Shown in pieces: positions 17,749-25,740 of a stretch of 64,000 bases of DNA. The stretch is from contig NZ_ADVG01000004.1 of NCBI RefSeq assembly GCF_000178855.1, positions 1,178,001 through 1,242,000 on the forward strand. The letters run 5' to 3'. A model generated the notes under the pieces. The model ran no database searches. It was not told the DNA's origin and worked only from the letters and a program-made list of their open reading frames with translations. Position 1 is the stretch's first letter; every line of letters starts with the position of its first letter. The position numbers and the translations under genes were made by a program. This DNA comes from Ktedonobacter racemifer DSM 44963 (GTDB taxonomy: Bacteria; Chloroflexota; Ktedonobacteria; Ktedonobacterales; Ktedonobacteraceae).

Positions 17749-18498
17749 TTATTGCGTAATCTTATCGTTAGTGCGATCGATTTCAGCCGTGTTGCCGTCT
17801 ACGATACGAATGGCCCGGTCGGCGCGCGATGCCACCACGGGATCATGTGTGGCGATGATAAAGGTCTTCCCTGTCTGAGCGCGCAGGTCAGAAATCAACT
17901 TAAGCACGTTTTCACCATTACGCGCATCCAGATTGCCTGTCGGCTCATCCGCGATCACAAAGGCGGGATCGGTCGATAGGGCACGCGCGATCGCCACACG
18001 CTGCTGCTCACCACCCGAGAGCTGGCTTGGACGATGGTCGAGGCGATGCGAGAGGCCAACCAGGTCCAACAATTCTTTCGCGCGCACGGAGGGAGAGCCT
18101 TTGTGCTTGCCCACGTAGAGGGGTACTTCGACGTTCTCCTGCGCCGTCAGCGTTGGAATCAGGTTAAAGGCCTGGAAGACCATGCCAATTTTGCCATTAC
18201 GTACGACCGCCAGTTTACCCTCCGTCATACGCGTGATATCTACGCCATCGATCAAGACCTTGCCTGAACTTGGATTATCCAGCCCGGCAATAATGCCCAG
18301 CAGTGTGCTCTTCCCCGAGCCTGAGGGACCGACAATCGAGACAAACTCGCCGCTCATCACCTGGAAACTAATCCCCTTTAAAATTTCAATTCGCTCGCGA
18401 CCAAGGGGGAGGCTCTTCCTTATCTCCTGAACGTCTATTACTGCGCGGGATTCTGGCTTCTGCGCCTGGTCACCTGTAAGATTCGTGCTGGTTGTCAT
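17749..18498 (-). CDS. ABC transporter ATP-binding protein, MacB/LolD type
   Basis: The 249-residue protein carries Walker A GPSGSGKST (57-65), a Q-loop (GMVFQAFNLIPTLTAQENV), signature LSGGEQQRVAIARAL, Walker B FVIADEPTGNLD and the ATHDP switch. The 'NLIPTLTAQENVEVPL' and 'DEPTGNLD' sequences are typical for ATPases that drive FtsX-type permeases. It is the promoter-proximal gene of the transporter operon, with the permease 100 bases downstream. Confidence 0.95.
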   Translation of the reverse strand: MTTSTNLTGDQAQKPESRAVIDVQEIRKSLPLGRERIEILKGISFQVMSGEFVSIVGPSGSGKSTLLGIIAGLDNPSSGKVLIDGVDITRMTEGKLAVVRNGKIGMVFQAFNLIPTLTAQENVEVPLYVGKHKGSPSVRAKELLDLVGLSHRLDHRPSQLSGGEQQRVAIARALSTDPAFVIADEPTGNLDARNGENVLKLISDLRAQTGKTFIIATHDPVVASRADRAIRIVDGNTAEIDRTNDKITQ

Positions 18499-18853
18499 GT
18501 GCGAGATCCTTTCGAAATGTTTGTATCAACAGCTAGAAGTGCTTGAACAGTTATCGTGCTCTAAGCATAAATTGAAAACCGCGATTTTCCATGCGTCTGT
18601 AGGCGTGTTGTGAGCGGGACTTTAGGCGGGGATAAATTACGGAGAATTCACGACTAAAGGAGATCCGTACCAGCATACAGGCAAGACGAAGAACACCCTT
18701 TTTTGCCACTATCAATAATCTTATGTAATGCCGCGCTGCAAGCGGATGCAACTCAACTATGAAAAGGCATTAAAGCTTGAGGTTTTGGAATATCTCTCCT
18801 CTTCGAGGTGTTTAATAACCAGTGTAAAGCCAAAAGAGAAGGAGAAAATCATT
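18499..18853. other. Divergent intergenic region, nothing decisive
   Basis: This 355-bp region separates the ABC ATPase (minus) from the aldo/keto reductase (plus) and must hold both promoters. I see no clear gene, long hairpin or consensus promoter. Short open frames here lack RBS and family resemblance. Confidence 0.5.
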
Positions 18854-19753
18854 ATGCAGAATATTCAGCAGAAACCAGCCCAGGCCAGTGGGACTCTAAC
18901 GCTGGGTGGCGACCTTAAGGTCTATCGTCTCGGTTTTGGCGCGATGCGCATTACCGGCGAGGGCATCTGGGGCCCGCCCGCAAACAAGCAGGAGGCTATC
19001 GCGCTGCTGCGGCGCACGCTGGAGCTTGGTATCAACCTGATCGATACCGCCGACTCTTATGGACCCAATGTGAGCGAAGAGCTGATCGCTGAGGCCCTCC
19101 ATCCCTATCCCGAGGGGCTTGTCATCGCCACCAAAGGCGGCTTGCTGCGCACTGGCCCGGGCCAGTGGCCCCTGGATGGGCGACCAGAACACCTGCGCGA
19201 GGCCCTTGAGGGAAGCCTGCGTCGCCTGCGTGTAGACCACATCGATATCTATCAGTTCCATCGCCCAGACCCCAAGGTACCCTTCGAGGACTCCGTGGGC
19301 GAGATCGCGAAGCTGCAAAAAGAGGGCAAGATTCGCCACGTCGGCCTCTCCAATGTGACGATTGATGAGCTGGCACGGGCGCAGAAGATTGTCCCCATCG
19401 TCACAGTTCAGAACCACTATAACCTCTCCAAACGTGAGTCTGAACGCATGACTGCTCAGCAATCCGAGGAGATGATTGATATCTGCGCGCGCCAGGGTAT
19501 TGGCTTCATCCCCTGGAATCCGCTCTCCACAGGAGCGCTGGCGCGTCCCGGAAGCACGCTTGAGCAGGTAGCCAAAAAGCATAACGCGCAGCCCAGCCAG
19601 ATCGCGCTGGCCTGGCTCCTACATCGTTCACCCACGCTGCTGCCCATCCCAGGTACCTCCTCCATCAAGCACCTTGAGGAGAACGTCCTGGGCGCAACCA
19701 TCAAGCTCACCCAGGAAGAGTTTGACGCCATCAACCAAGGTAGACAACAATAA
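18854..19753 (+). CDS. Aldo/keto reductase
   Basis: The 299-residue protein has the AKR barrel and tetrad: Asp in NLIDTADSYGPNVSEEL, Tyr in the same segment, Lys in VIATKGG and His in DIYQFHRPDPK. NADPH-binding residues near PIPGTSSIKHLEENV are also present. It is predicted to be an oxidoreductase of aldehydes or ketones. The ATG at 18854 follows AGAGAAGGAG; upstream in-frame codons lack family similarity. It is followed by a 26-bp hairpin and the LLM-class oxidoreductase. Confidence 0.92.
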   Translation: MQNIQQKPAQASGTLTLGGDLKVYRLGFGAMRITGEGIWGPPANKQEAIALLRRTLELGINLIDTADSYGPNVSEELIAEALHPYPEGLVIATKGGLLRTGPGQWPLDGRPEHLREALEGSLRRLRVDHIDIYQFHRPDPKVPFEDSVGEIAKLQKEGKIRHVGLSNVTIDELARAQKIVPIVTVQNHYNLSKRESERMTAQQSEEMIDICARQGIGFIPWNPLSTGALARPGSTLEQVAKKHNAQPSQIALAWLLHRSPTLLPIPGTSSIKHLEENVLGATIKLTQEEFDAINQGRQQ

Positions 19754-19798
19754 GTTTCCTTGACATAAAACTTTTGTGCATGCTTACAACCTTCTCTG

Positions 19799-19854
19799 GG
19801 TAATGGGATGTATGCGACCGTTGCGTTCGCAACGGTCGCATACATCCCATTACC
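19799..19854. repeat. 26-bp perfect hairpin
   Basis: Arms 19799-19824 and 19829-19854 pair perfectly around GTTC. It lies 46 bases behind the aldo/keto reductase and could terminate its transcript, although no T-tract follows. Confidence 0.8.
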
Positions 19855-19953
19855 ACCAACGAGCCACCACAGGTGGGGAGAAGTCATAAACAGCTCCCCT
19901 GAGATATACTAAAGAGTTACGTGCAAACTATTTGACTGGTGAAAGGGAACAAC

Positions 19954-20823
19954 ATGACAGCAAAAAAGCCCTTAAGCTTTGGCATCAAGACTGCCCCGCA
20001 GCACACGACCTATGAGGATATGCTGGCCATATGGTTGGCGGCGGATGCCGAGCCAGCCCTCGAACATGCCTGGCTCTTCGATCACTTTATGCCTATCGTG
20101 GGCGACTATAAAGGTCCCTGCCTGGAGGGCTGGTCGCTCCTCTCCGCCTTTGCTGCGCTGACCAAACGTATTCGTATCGGTCTGATGGTCACCGGCAATA
20201 CCTATCGCCATCCCGCCGTGCTCGCCAACATTGGAGCGACCGTGGATGTGATCTCCAATGGCCGCCTGGACTTTGGCATTGGTGCGGGCTGGAATGAGCG
20301 CGAGCATAGCTCCTATGGTATTCCTCTCTATACGACGGGTGAGCGCATTCGCCGCTTTGGCGAGGCCTGCGAGGTCATTCGTCAGATGTGGACCGAGGAG
20401 GCTCCCACCTTTGAGGGACGCTATTACCAGATCAAAGAGGCCTACTGCGAACCCAAGCCAGTGCAGAAGCCCTATCCTCCCTTCGTTATCGGCGGGAGTG
20501 GCGAAAAGCTCACGCTACGCATCGTGGCCCAGTACGCCGACATCTGGAATATGGCGGGTGGCTCTATCGACGACTTTAAGCATAAGAGCGCGGTCCTGGA
20601 TGAGCACTGCGCCGCCATCGGTCGCGATCCCAATACGATCTCGCGCTCGATCCAGATTCCCATTACGCCCAACGACCTGGCCCAGACGCGTGAGCTGACG
20701 CAGCAGTTCATCGACGCAGGCGCGAACCACTTTATCCTGAACTTGCGTCCTCCCTTCCCCGAGGGCATCGTTCGCCGCCTCGTCTCCGAGGTAGTCGAGC
20801 CTCTCAAGGCCGCAAACCAGTAG
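19954..20823 (+). CDS. LLM-class (F420-dependent type) flavin oxidoreductase
   Basis: The 289-residue protein has the luciferase-like TIM barrel: LEHAWLFDHFMP, TKRIRIGLMVTGNTYRHPA, the DVISNGRLDFGIGAGWNE segment and FVIGGSGEKLTLRIVAQYAD. These match F420-dependent LLM oxidoreductases common in Actinobacteria and Chloroflexota. The ATG at 19954 is preceded by GAAAGGGAAC. It is convergent with the FUSC gene, the stop codons being only two bases apart. Confidence 0.92.
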   Translation: MTAKKPLSFGIKTAPQHTTYEDMLAIWLAADAEPALEHAWLFDHFMPIVGDYKGPCLEGWSLLSAFAALTKRIRIGLMVTGNTYRHPAVLANIGATVDVISNGRLDFGIGAGWNEREHSSYGIPLYTTGERIRRFGEACEVIRQMWTEEAPTFEGRYYQIKEAYCEPKPVQKPYPPFVIGGSGEKLTLRIVAQYADIWNMAGGSIDDFKHKSAVLDEHCAAIGRDPNTISRSIQIPITPNDLAQTRELTQQFIDAGANHFILNLRPPFPEGIVRRLVSEVVEPLKAANQ

Positions 20824-20825
20824 CA

Positions 20826-23018
20826 TCACTCACTATAACGCTTATGGCGCAACTTCTCTCTCTCCGCGAGAAGTTGCGCCATAAGCGTTATAGTATCCAC
20901 AATACGCCTGAGTTCGGCAATAATAGCCCGTATATCCGGGCACTCCGCATAAGCACGCGCCTTTACTGCGTCATCCAGATCATGCAGAGTCTCCTTGATT
21001 GGCGGCAATTGCTTTACTGGCCTCTGCTCTCGTATCGCTTCCGCAAGCAGATGGAGCGCCTCCTCATACTCCTGCTTGAACGAGACCATCTCTCGCAATT
21101 TGTGATTCACCGGATGCGCTAAGAGATGCGCCTCCAGGGCAAGCAGGCTTTGAACTATTGTGTCCTCCGCTTCAAGCAAGCTTTGGGCCAGATCGGGATC
21201 AAAATGATGGGAGACTGGCTCTTCGAGAGAGCGTCTGATGGATGCGTCAGCATTGGAACGCGCCAGGCGAGCCTGCTGCAACAACTCATGGAACTGTGCT
21301 GGATCATAGGTACTTGTGTTTACATACGCCGTAAGCACAGCAGAGCCATAAGAACAAAGTGAATCCAGGTGGGCCGCGAGATCCAGTGGAACCTGTTTGA
21401 GTTGCCAGGTAGGCCAGACAGCGTAGGCAATTAACGCCAGTATCCCTCCCATAAGCGTATCGATGGCGCGATCTAGAGCGGTTATCAATGGCTGGGGAAT
21501 CACAAAGGACAAGAGGAAGACGATCTCCATGGTGACAAAGGCTGAGAAGATGGCATAATTGGCATAGAGAAAGGTAAAGGCCAGGTAGGCTACTACTGCA
21601 TCGACAAGCACCAAAATTTCATTGGCTGGCGCCATCAATGCTATCAGTAATGATGTCAACGCAGCCCCCAGCATAGTCCCCAGGGTACGAGCCAGTCCCC
21701 GCGTAAAGGTCGTGCTAAAATCGGGCTTGAGCACAAGGAGAGCCGTCAATGGTATCCAGTAACCACGCTCAATGGGCCAGGGACCAATACGGTAGAGCGC
21801 GGTCGCCAGGGCCAGAGTAACGCCCAGGCGGATAGCATGCCGAAAGATTGCAGACTCCAGGGAGAGATTAGCTCGCAGCATTACCAGGGCATTACGCCAT
21901 TGGAGGCGGTTAGAGCGTCGATTGCGGAAGCTTCCCAGTAATCCCTTGGGCGGATGAAGTTGCTTATATCGCAAAGACTTCGCCAGCTTCTTCGTGGCAT
22001 GCAACTGATCACGCAAAGCACCACTGTACTCAAGTATCTGTTGCATGCTTGCCTCGTCGCGGAAGGCTCCTGGTTCCTGCCGTAAGGCCGTCAGAGCCTC
22101 CTTCAACTGTTGCTGTGGCTTGCGAAAACGTACAAAGCCCTTTCGCGGATCGAGCTCATCGGCGATATTATCCAGTTCTTCTGCTGTTGCTTCCAGCACC
22201 TGGTCCAGGTATGATAAACAGTGGGCGCGCCTCTCATCATCTTCGCCTATGCTCTTCCGTAACTGCTGCAAGGCAAAACAATATAAGCGGATACGCTCCG
22301 CCGCTTCCAGCAGCCCATAGAGAACGTTGCCTTCTCTCTCTGGTATATTGCTCTCCGCCAGGATTGTCTGAGCATTTGATAGGGCATCTCGGGTCTGGGG
22401 AAATGTGCCACCGGGATCACTCGCATAAGCAGCAAGCCGCCGGTATGCCGCAGCCAGCGCAAGGCGCTCAAATTTAGTACGCTGCCAGCGAGCCGCTAAC
22501 AGGCCTAAACCAGCTTGAAATAAAGCCCCGATAAACATCAATAAAGCCTGGAGCGCAGCCTGAAGCGGATCAAGTTTAAAATGGGCAAGAATGATCAAGG
22601 CCACCGTGGATTGCAGGCCAATAATCATGGCGAAGCGATTGAGCGCCACAAGCATACCTGCGCCAAAGCCCCAGATACCAATCACCAGGATCGCCAGCCA
22701 GTCAATCTGGCTCGTGACGCTGCCCACAAAGGCAGAGACCGCGATCCCCACACATGCCAGAAACATGGTGCGCGTGCGCGCCGACGAAGAGGCATCCAGC
22801 GCTACGGAGCCAAGGCTAGCCGCGCCGCCCGCAATAGAGACGCCCTCTATGACATGTCCAGTCGCCACACCCAGCGCCAGTGGAATAACGAAACCCAGCG
22901 TACTATACAAGGCCTGAATCGCCATTATCTGTGAGCGATCAATGCGCAAGACTGTGCGCCCAGAAGCCCGCAATGCCGAGAACCAGGATGTGATTTCTGT
23001 ATTCAGACCATAAGCCAA
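20826..23018 (-). CDS. FUSC-family inner-membrane protein (aromatic-acid-exporter type)
   Basis: The 730-residue protein has two hydrophobic blocks of about five to six helices (residues about 35-175 and 400-540), separated and followed by long cytoplasmic helical regions, as in YccS/AaeB-type FUSC proteins. The second block contains RGYWIPLTALLVLKPDFSTT and TRGLARTLGTMLGAALTSLL, hallmark FUSC motifs. Such proteins are linked to efflux of aromatic acids. The last 20 or so codons lie inside the hairpin at 20832-20894. An upstream IS200-type element begins 53 bases before the start. Confidence 0.9.
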   Translation of the reverse strand: MAYGLNTEITSWFSALRASGRTVLRIDRSQIMAIQALYSTLGFVIPLALGVATGHVIEGVSIAGGAASLGSVALDASSSARTRTMFLACVGIAVSAFVGSVTSQIDWLAILVIGIWGFGAGMLVALNRFAMIIGLQSTVALIILAHFKLDPLQAALQALLMFIGALFQAGLGLLAARWQRTKFERLALAAAYRRLAAYASDPGGTFPQTRDALSNAQTILAESNIPEREGNVLYGLLEAAERIRLYCFALQQLRKSIGEDDERRAHCLSYLDQVLEATAEELDNIADELDPRKGFVRFRKPQQQLKEALTALRQEPGAFRDEASMQQILEYSGALRDQLHATKKLAKSLRYKQLHPPKGLLGSFRNRRSNRLQWRNALVMLRANLSLESAIFRHAIRLGVTLALATALYRIGPWPIERGYWIPLTALLVLKPDFSTTFTRGLARTLGTMLGAALTSLLIALMAPANEILVLVDAVVAYLAFTFLYANYAIFSAFVTMEIVFLLSFVIPQPLITALDRAIDTLMGGILALIAYAVWPTWQLKQVPLDLAAHLDSLCSYGSAVLTAYVNTSTYDPAQFHELLQQARLARSNADASIRRSLEEPVSHHFDPDLAQSLLEAEDTIVQSLLALEAHLLAHPVNHKLREMVSFKQEYEEALHLLAEAIREQRPVKQLPPIKETLHDLDDAVKARAYAECPDIRAIIAELRRIVDTITLMAQLLAEREKLRHKRYSE
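20832..20894. repeat. 27-bp hairpin encoding the FUSC C-terminus
   Basis: Arms 20832-20858 and 20868-20894 are perfect reverse complements with a 9-nt loop. The FUSC reading frame runs through the whole structure and ends in its left arm, encoding MAQLLAEREKLRHKRYSE. The hairpin also faces the stop of the convergent LLM gene, so it may end both transcripts. Confidence 0.85.
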
Positions 23019-23120
23019 TGTTGCCCTCCCTCCCCCTCGCCTGCTGCTTTATTTCTATTTTATAGGAAAGGCGGCAAGAAAACCGCGAAGTCTTCAGCTT
23101 CGTGGATGAATTGCCGCACC

Positions 23121-23516
23121 TCACCCTTGATCCTCAATGTACTGGCGTCTTGTTCCCTGACTTGCATCGCCAACGGTACGGCAGAAGTATCCATCGCTCC
23201 AGAATGTCCTTTCCTTCCAAAAGTGTCTTCTCAATTCATCTTCGTACATCTGCCAAAGCTGAAGAGTCGATTCTTGCTTTAACCTTCGTACTATCGCGAG
23301 TGGTGCTATCCTCGGTTCGCTTTTTACTAGGCAGTGAATATGATCCTTGTCCACCTCCATCGTCTCAAAGGAAACGTCTGATTGTGTTGCAATGACCTCG
23401 AATATCCTTTTTGTCTCATCTCCAGAGCGCATCAAACGTTTTTTCCTGCACTTGCAGACAAAGATGAGGTGATAGAGAATGAGGAATTTGGCGTGGTTCT
23501 TTGTTTCATCATCCAT
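23121..23516 (-). CDS. tnpA: IS200-type Y1 (HUH) transposase TnpA
   Basis: The 131-residue protein has the HUH motif in DKDHIHCLV and the catalytic tyrosine in the C-terminal helix (RRQYIEDQG). The ILYHLIFVCKCRKKRLM start and FWSDGYFCRTVGDAS segment are typical of the family. It catalyses single-strand excision and insertion by recognising subterminal hairpins such as 23071-23117. Its start overlaps the 3' end of iscB by 85 bases in another frame, suggesting coupled translation. Confidence 0.95.
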   Translation of the reverse strand: MDDETKNHAKFLILYHLIFVCKCRKKRLMRSGDETKRIFEVIATQSDVSFETMEVDKDHIHCLVKSEPRIAPLAIVRRLKQESTLQLWQMYEDELRRHFWKERTFWSDGYFCRTVGDASQGTRRQYIEDQG

Positions 23517-24730
23517 GATGAACGTGCACTTACTCTCTTCATTTTGTCAAACTTGGGAAGTGGTTTGAACTCAATTTTGTTGCCGTCAATGTCCATGAGG
23601 ATCGCGTAGCCGGTAGACATTCTCCCCTTGATAAAGTACTCCTTCCCCAAATAGTACACCTTATCAAACTTGCGAAATCCCATGATCTTGCCTGTGTTCA
23701 CTCGTTGTTGACCGTGTTTTCCTTTCGTTTGTTTGTAATCTCCATCTGACACACAGCGTTTTGAGAGCACGCTCGTGGTATAGAAGGTTGGCTTCACTCC
23801 TCGTGTTGCAATCACGGCTGCATCAAAGATATGCTCTTTGGGGAGTCCTACCAGAAGACGATGCTCTTTGGTGACAAAGCCCCAGGTTTCCTCTGCCTCA
23901 ACACGCTTGAGTAACTGAGTGCGGATGCTATTCATCTGGGTCGCATGTTGCAAGGTTCCCTTTTTCTTGCCTGTGAGTTTCAGGGTGATGGTGCCTGCAT
24001 GGAGTCCATCATGACAAGTTTTGCAGAGAGTGAGTAAATTCGCTTCCTCATCGCTTCCATTTCGACTTCTGAAGATGATGTGGTGAACTTCAAGCCGTCG
24101 GTCCTTTGACTTCCCTTTGCACTGCTGACAGAGGTAGCCGTCTCGTGTGAGCACATAGGCTTTGGTATTGGCAAAACCGTAGTTGATGCCCCTCTGGTAG
24201 AGCCACTTCTTTTGCAGGACTTCAGGATTTCTGAGTGCATGAGGATCAAATGAGCCTGTTTCTAGTATCGTAGACGTGATGGGCAGCAATGACCGTATAA
24301 AGCGAATTTCTCGCAGATGAGTATCAATCTTGCTTCTCATGGTGGGCGAGAAGCGTCCAGTTTTGATCGATTTCTTGCGATTGAGCCAGCGAGCAGGGCG
24401 ATAGCGTGTCTTGCGTTGACGACGATTGCGGCGTGCTCTCGCTCGTTCCTTCATAGTGTTTGCAATATCATTGCGTATCTCGACTTCCGAAAGATACACG
24501 ACGTGTCCATGCTCATTAGCCACGGCTGATCCGATTATGGAACTTCCCGTATCAACGCCATGGGTCAGCAGTTGTGTGTACACGTGCTCTGGCTGTGCGA
24601 GAAGCTGAATCGTAAAGGGCGTTCGATGCCTCACCTTTGCTTTTCCTTGTTTCAGCAACAACCTCGCAATGGCAGGTTGACAGGGCATTAATGGTGTTCT
24701 CTCCGACGAGAGGACGTAGACGACGTTCAT
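23432..24730 (-). CDS. iscB: IscB RNA-guided HNH/RuvC nuclease
   Basis: The 432-residue protein has the full IscB order: PLMP domain (SSERTPLMPCQPAIARLLL), RuvC-I with Asp60 (HGVDTGSS), arginine-rich bridge helix (ERARARRNRRQRKTRYRPAR), RuvC-II with Glu157 (TILETGSFD), HNH domain with zinc cysteines 201/204/236/239 and catalytic His216-217 (RRLEVHHIIFRSRNGSDEEA), RuvC-III with His300/Asp303 (EHIFDAAVIA), and the C-terminal domain (SDGDYKQTKGKHG, MGFRKFDKVYYLGKEYFIKG). IscB is the ancestor of Cas9 and is guided by an omega-RNA encoded upstream. AAAGGAG lies six bases before the ATG. All catalytic residues are present, so the nuclease is probably active. Confidence 0.95.
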   Translation of the reverse strand: MNVVYVLSSERTPLMPCQPAIARLLLKQGKAKVRHRTPFTIQLLAQPEHVYTQLLTHGVDTGSSIIGSAVANEHGHVVYLSEVEIRNDIANTMKERARARRNRRQRKTRYRPARWLNRKKSIKTGRFSPTMRSKIDTHLREIRFIRSLLPITSTILETGSFDPHALRNPEVLQKKWLYQRGINYGFANTKAYVLTRDGYLCQQCKGKSKDRRLEVHHIIFRSRNGSDEEANLLTLCKTCHDGLHAGTITLKLTGKKKGTLQHATQMNSIRTQLLKRVEAEETWGFVTKEHRLLVGLPKEHIFDAAVIATRGVKPTFYTTSVLSKRCVSDGDYKQTKGKHGQQRVNTGKIMGFRKFDKVYYLGKEYFIKGRMSTGYAILMDIDGNKIEFKPLPKFDKMKRVSARSSWMMKQRTTPNSSFSITSSLSASAGKNV

Positions 24731-25041
24731 AGAAAACTCCTTTCGGAAAATGCTCCGGCAAGCGCCGGGTGGTGCGTATCCCTTCGCTGTGACCACGAAG
24801 GGAATCCGGCTTCATCTCGACAGTGTTCAAAAGGCTTTTTGCGCTGAGAGCACCGGCCCTTTCCTCAAGCCTACTTAACCCTCAGCGACAGAGCAGCGGT
24901 CTGATGCGTCAACCGCAGGTGTCATGACCAATCGAACGCTGTTCCCATTTCTGGAAACGAGTCTGGTGAACTCAAGCTTCCGAAGAAGCTCCTGGTCTGC
25001 GTCTTCAGTGACTTCCGAAGAAGCCACTGCGTCTTCAGCTC
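24731..25041 (-). ncRNA. Predicted IscB omega-RNA
   Basis: This 311-bp region has no gene and lies directly 5' of iscB, where omega-RNAs are encoded. It is full of stems: CAGTGACTTC-CGAA-GAAGCCACTG (25007-25030), AGCTTC-CGAA-GAAGCT (24975-24990), CCCTTCG/CGAAGGG (24780-24802), CCGGC/GCCGG near 24755-24768, and a conserved-looking GTGCTCTCAGCGC segment. The RNA would run on the minus strand into the iscB leader. The guide is expected at its 5' end, from flanking DNA just above 25041, which is the 3' end of the GNAT gene. Inferred from position and structure. Confidence 0.75.
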
Positions 25042-25612
25042 AGTGGTAGTTCACATCCCTGTTCAACCACTTACCCATAAATACAAGATCGATATACTGA
25101 CCTTCAGCGATCTTTACCTGCCGTCGCAGGCGCCCCTCCTCGACAAAGCCCAGAGCCTGATAGAGGTGGATAGCACGCATATTAGTGGCCACGACCTGCA
25201 AAGACAGCTTCTCGATACGTGGGTGTTTCTCGGCCCAGGCGAAGAGCGCCAGAAAAAGCTGGCGCCCCAGGCCCTGGTCGCGCCACTCCTGCTTGACCGA
25301 GATACTTATCTCGCCCTGGTGAGACAGGCGCTTGAGATGCCCGTTGTTGAAACTGACAAAGCCGACCACCTCCCCCTGGCTCTCCGCCAGCAACAAAACC
25401 TTCTCTGGCGCCTGCTCCAGCATCTCCACCCACTTGCGCTCATGCTCCCTGGTGGGCAGATCCTCCAGCGTGTTCAAGTCGTGCACCTGCTCCTCAAGGA
25501 CCGAGGCCCTGACAAGCGCGAAGACCCGGTCGGCATCCGCACATATGCCTGAGCGTATAAGCACCTCTCGCCCACCTGGTAAAATGCATTTATACGCATC
25601 GATACCACTCAT
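25040..25612 (-). CDS. GNAT-family N-acetyltransferase
   Basis: The 190-residue protein (ATG at 25612, GGAGAG eight bases upstream) has the GNAT fold: EVVGFVSFNNGHLKRLSHQGEI sequence split around strand 3, the acetyl-CoA loop QEWRDQGLGRQLFLALF, and the NMRAIHLYQALGFVEEGRLR segment typical of RimI/SpeG-like enzymes. The acceptor is unknown. Its stop codon coincides with the left edge of the IscB element, so the final residues (DVNYH) may differ from the pre-insertion protein. An in-frame ATG at 25663 lies within a hairpin region and is less likely. Confidence 0.88.
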   Translation of the reverse strand: MSGIDAYKCILPGGREVLIRSGICADADRVFALVRASVLEEQVHDLNTLEDLPTREHERKWVEMLEQAPEKVLLLAESQGEVVGFVSFNNGHLKRLSHQGEISISVKQEWRDQGLGRQLFLALFAWAEKHPRIEKLSLQVVATNMRAIHLYQALGFVEEGRLRRQVKIAEGQYIDLVFMGKWLNRDVNYH

Positions 25613-25635
25613 ACCTGTGTCTCTCCGATTCGTAG

Positions 25636-25682
25636 GGGCAGAGCTTGCTCGGCCTTCTTTCACAACCGAGCAAGCTCTGCCC
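25636..25682. repeat. 17-bp hairpin
   Basis: GGGCAGAGCTTGCTCGG (25636-25652) pairs with 25666-25682 around a 13-nt loop, in the gap between the thioredoxin-reductase-like gene and the GNAT gene. It overlaps a possible upstream extension of the GNAT frame. Confidence 0.7.
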
Positions 25683-25695
25683 TGCGTGCGTTTTT

Positions 25696-25721
25696 AGTCC
25701 ATGCAAGCATGGACCCTACAT
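25696..25721. repeat. Short dispersed repeat, copy 1
   Basis: AGTCCATGCAAGCATGGACC followed by CTACAT recurs with two changes at 61253-61278. In both places GAGCAAGCTCTG lies a short way upstream, so the unit is bipartite. Each copy contains an inverted repeat (GTCCATGC/GCATGGAC here, less perfect at the other site). Confidence 0.6.
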
Positions 25722-25740
25722 AAGATGCGCCAATACAGGG

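Larger units (their letters stand above)
23071..25041 (-). mobile_element. IS200/IS605-family element encoding IscB, omega-RNA and TnpA
   Basis: In transcription order the element holds an RNA-like region (25041-24731), iscB (24730-23432) and tnpA (23516-23121). It closes with a subterminal imperfect hairpin at 23071-23117 (GCGGCAA..TTGCCGC with an inner CGCGAAG/CTTCGTG stem). No target duplication is expected for Y1 transposition. A matching solo end sits at 63069-63115. All components look intact. Confidence 0.85.

Noticed and set aside
18551..18751. 66-residue minus-strand open frame between ABC ATPase and aldo/keto reductase
   Set aside because: No RBS, no recognisable domain and an unusual composition.
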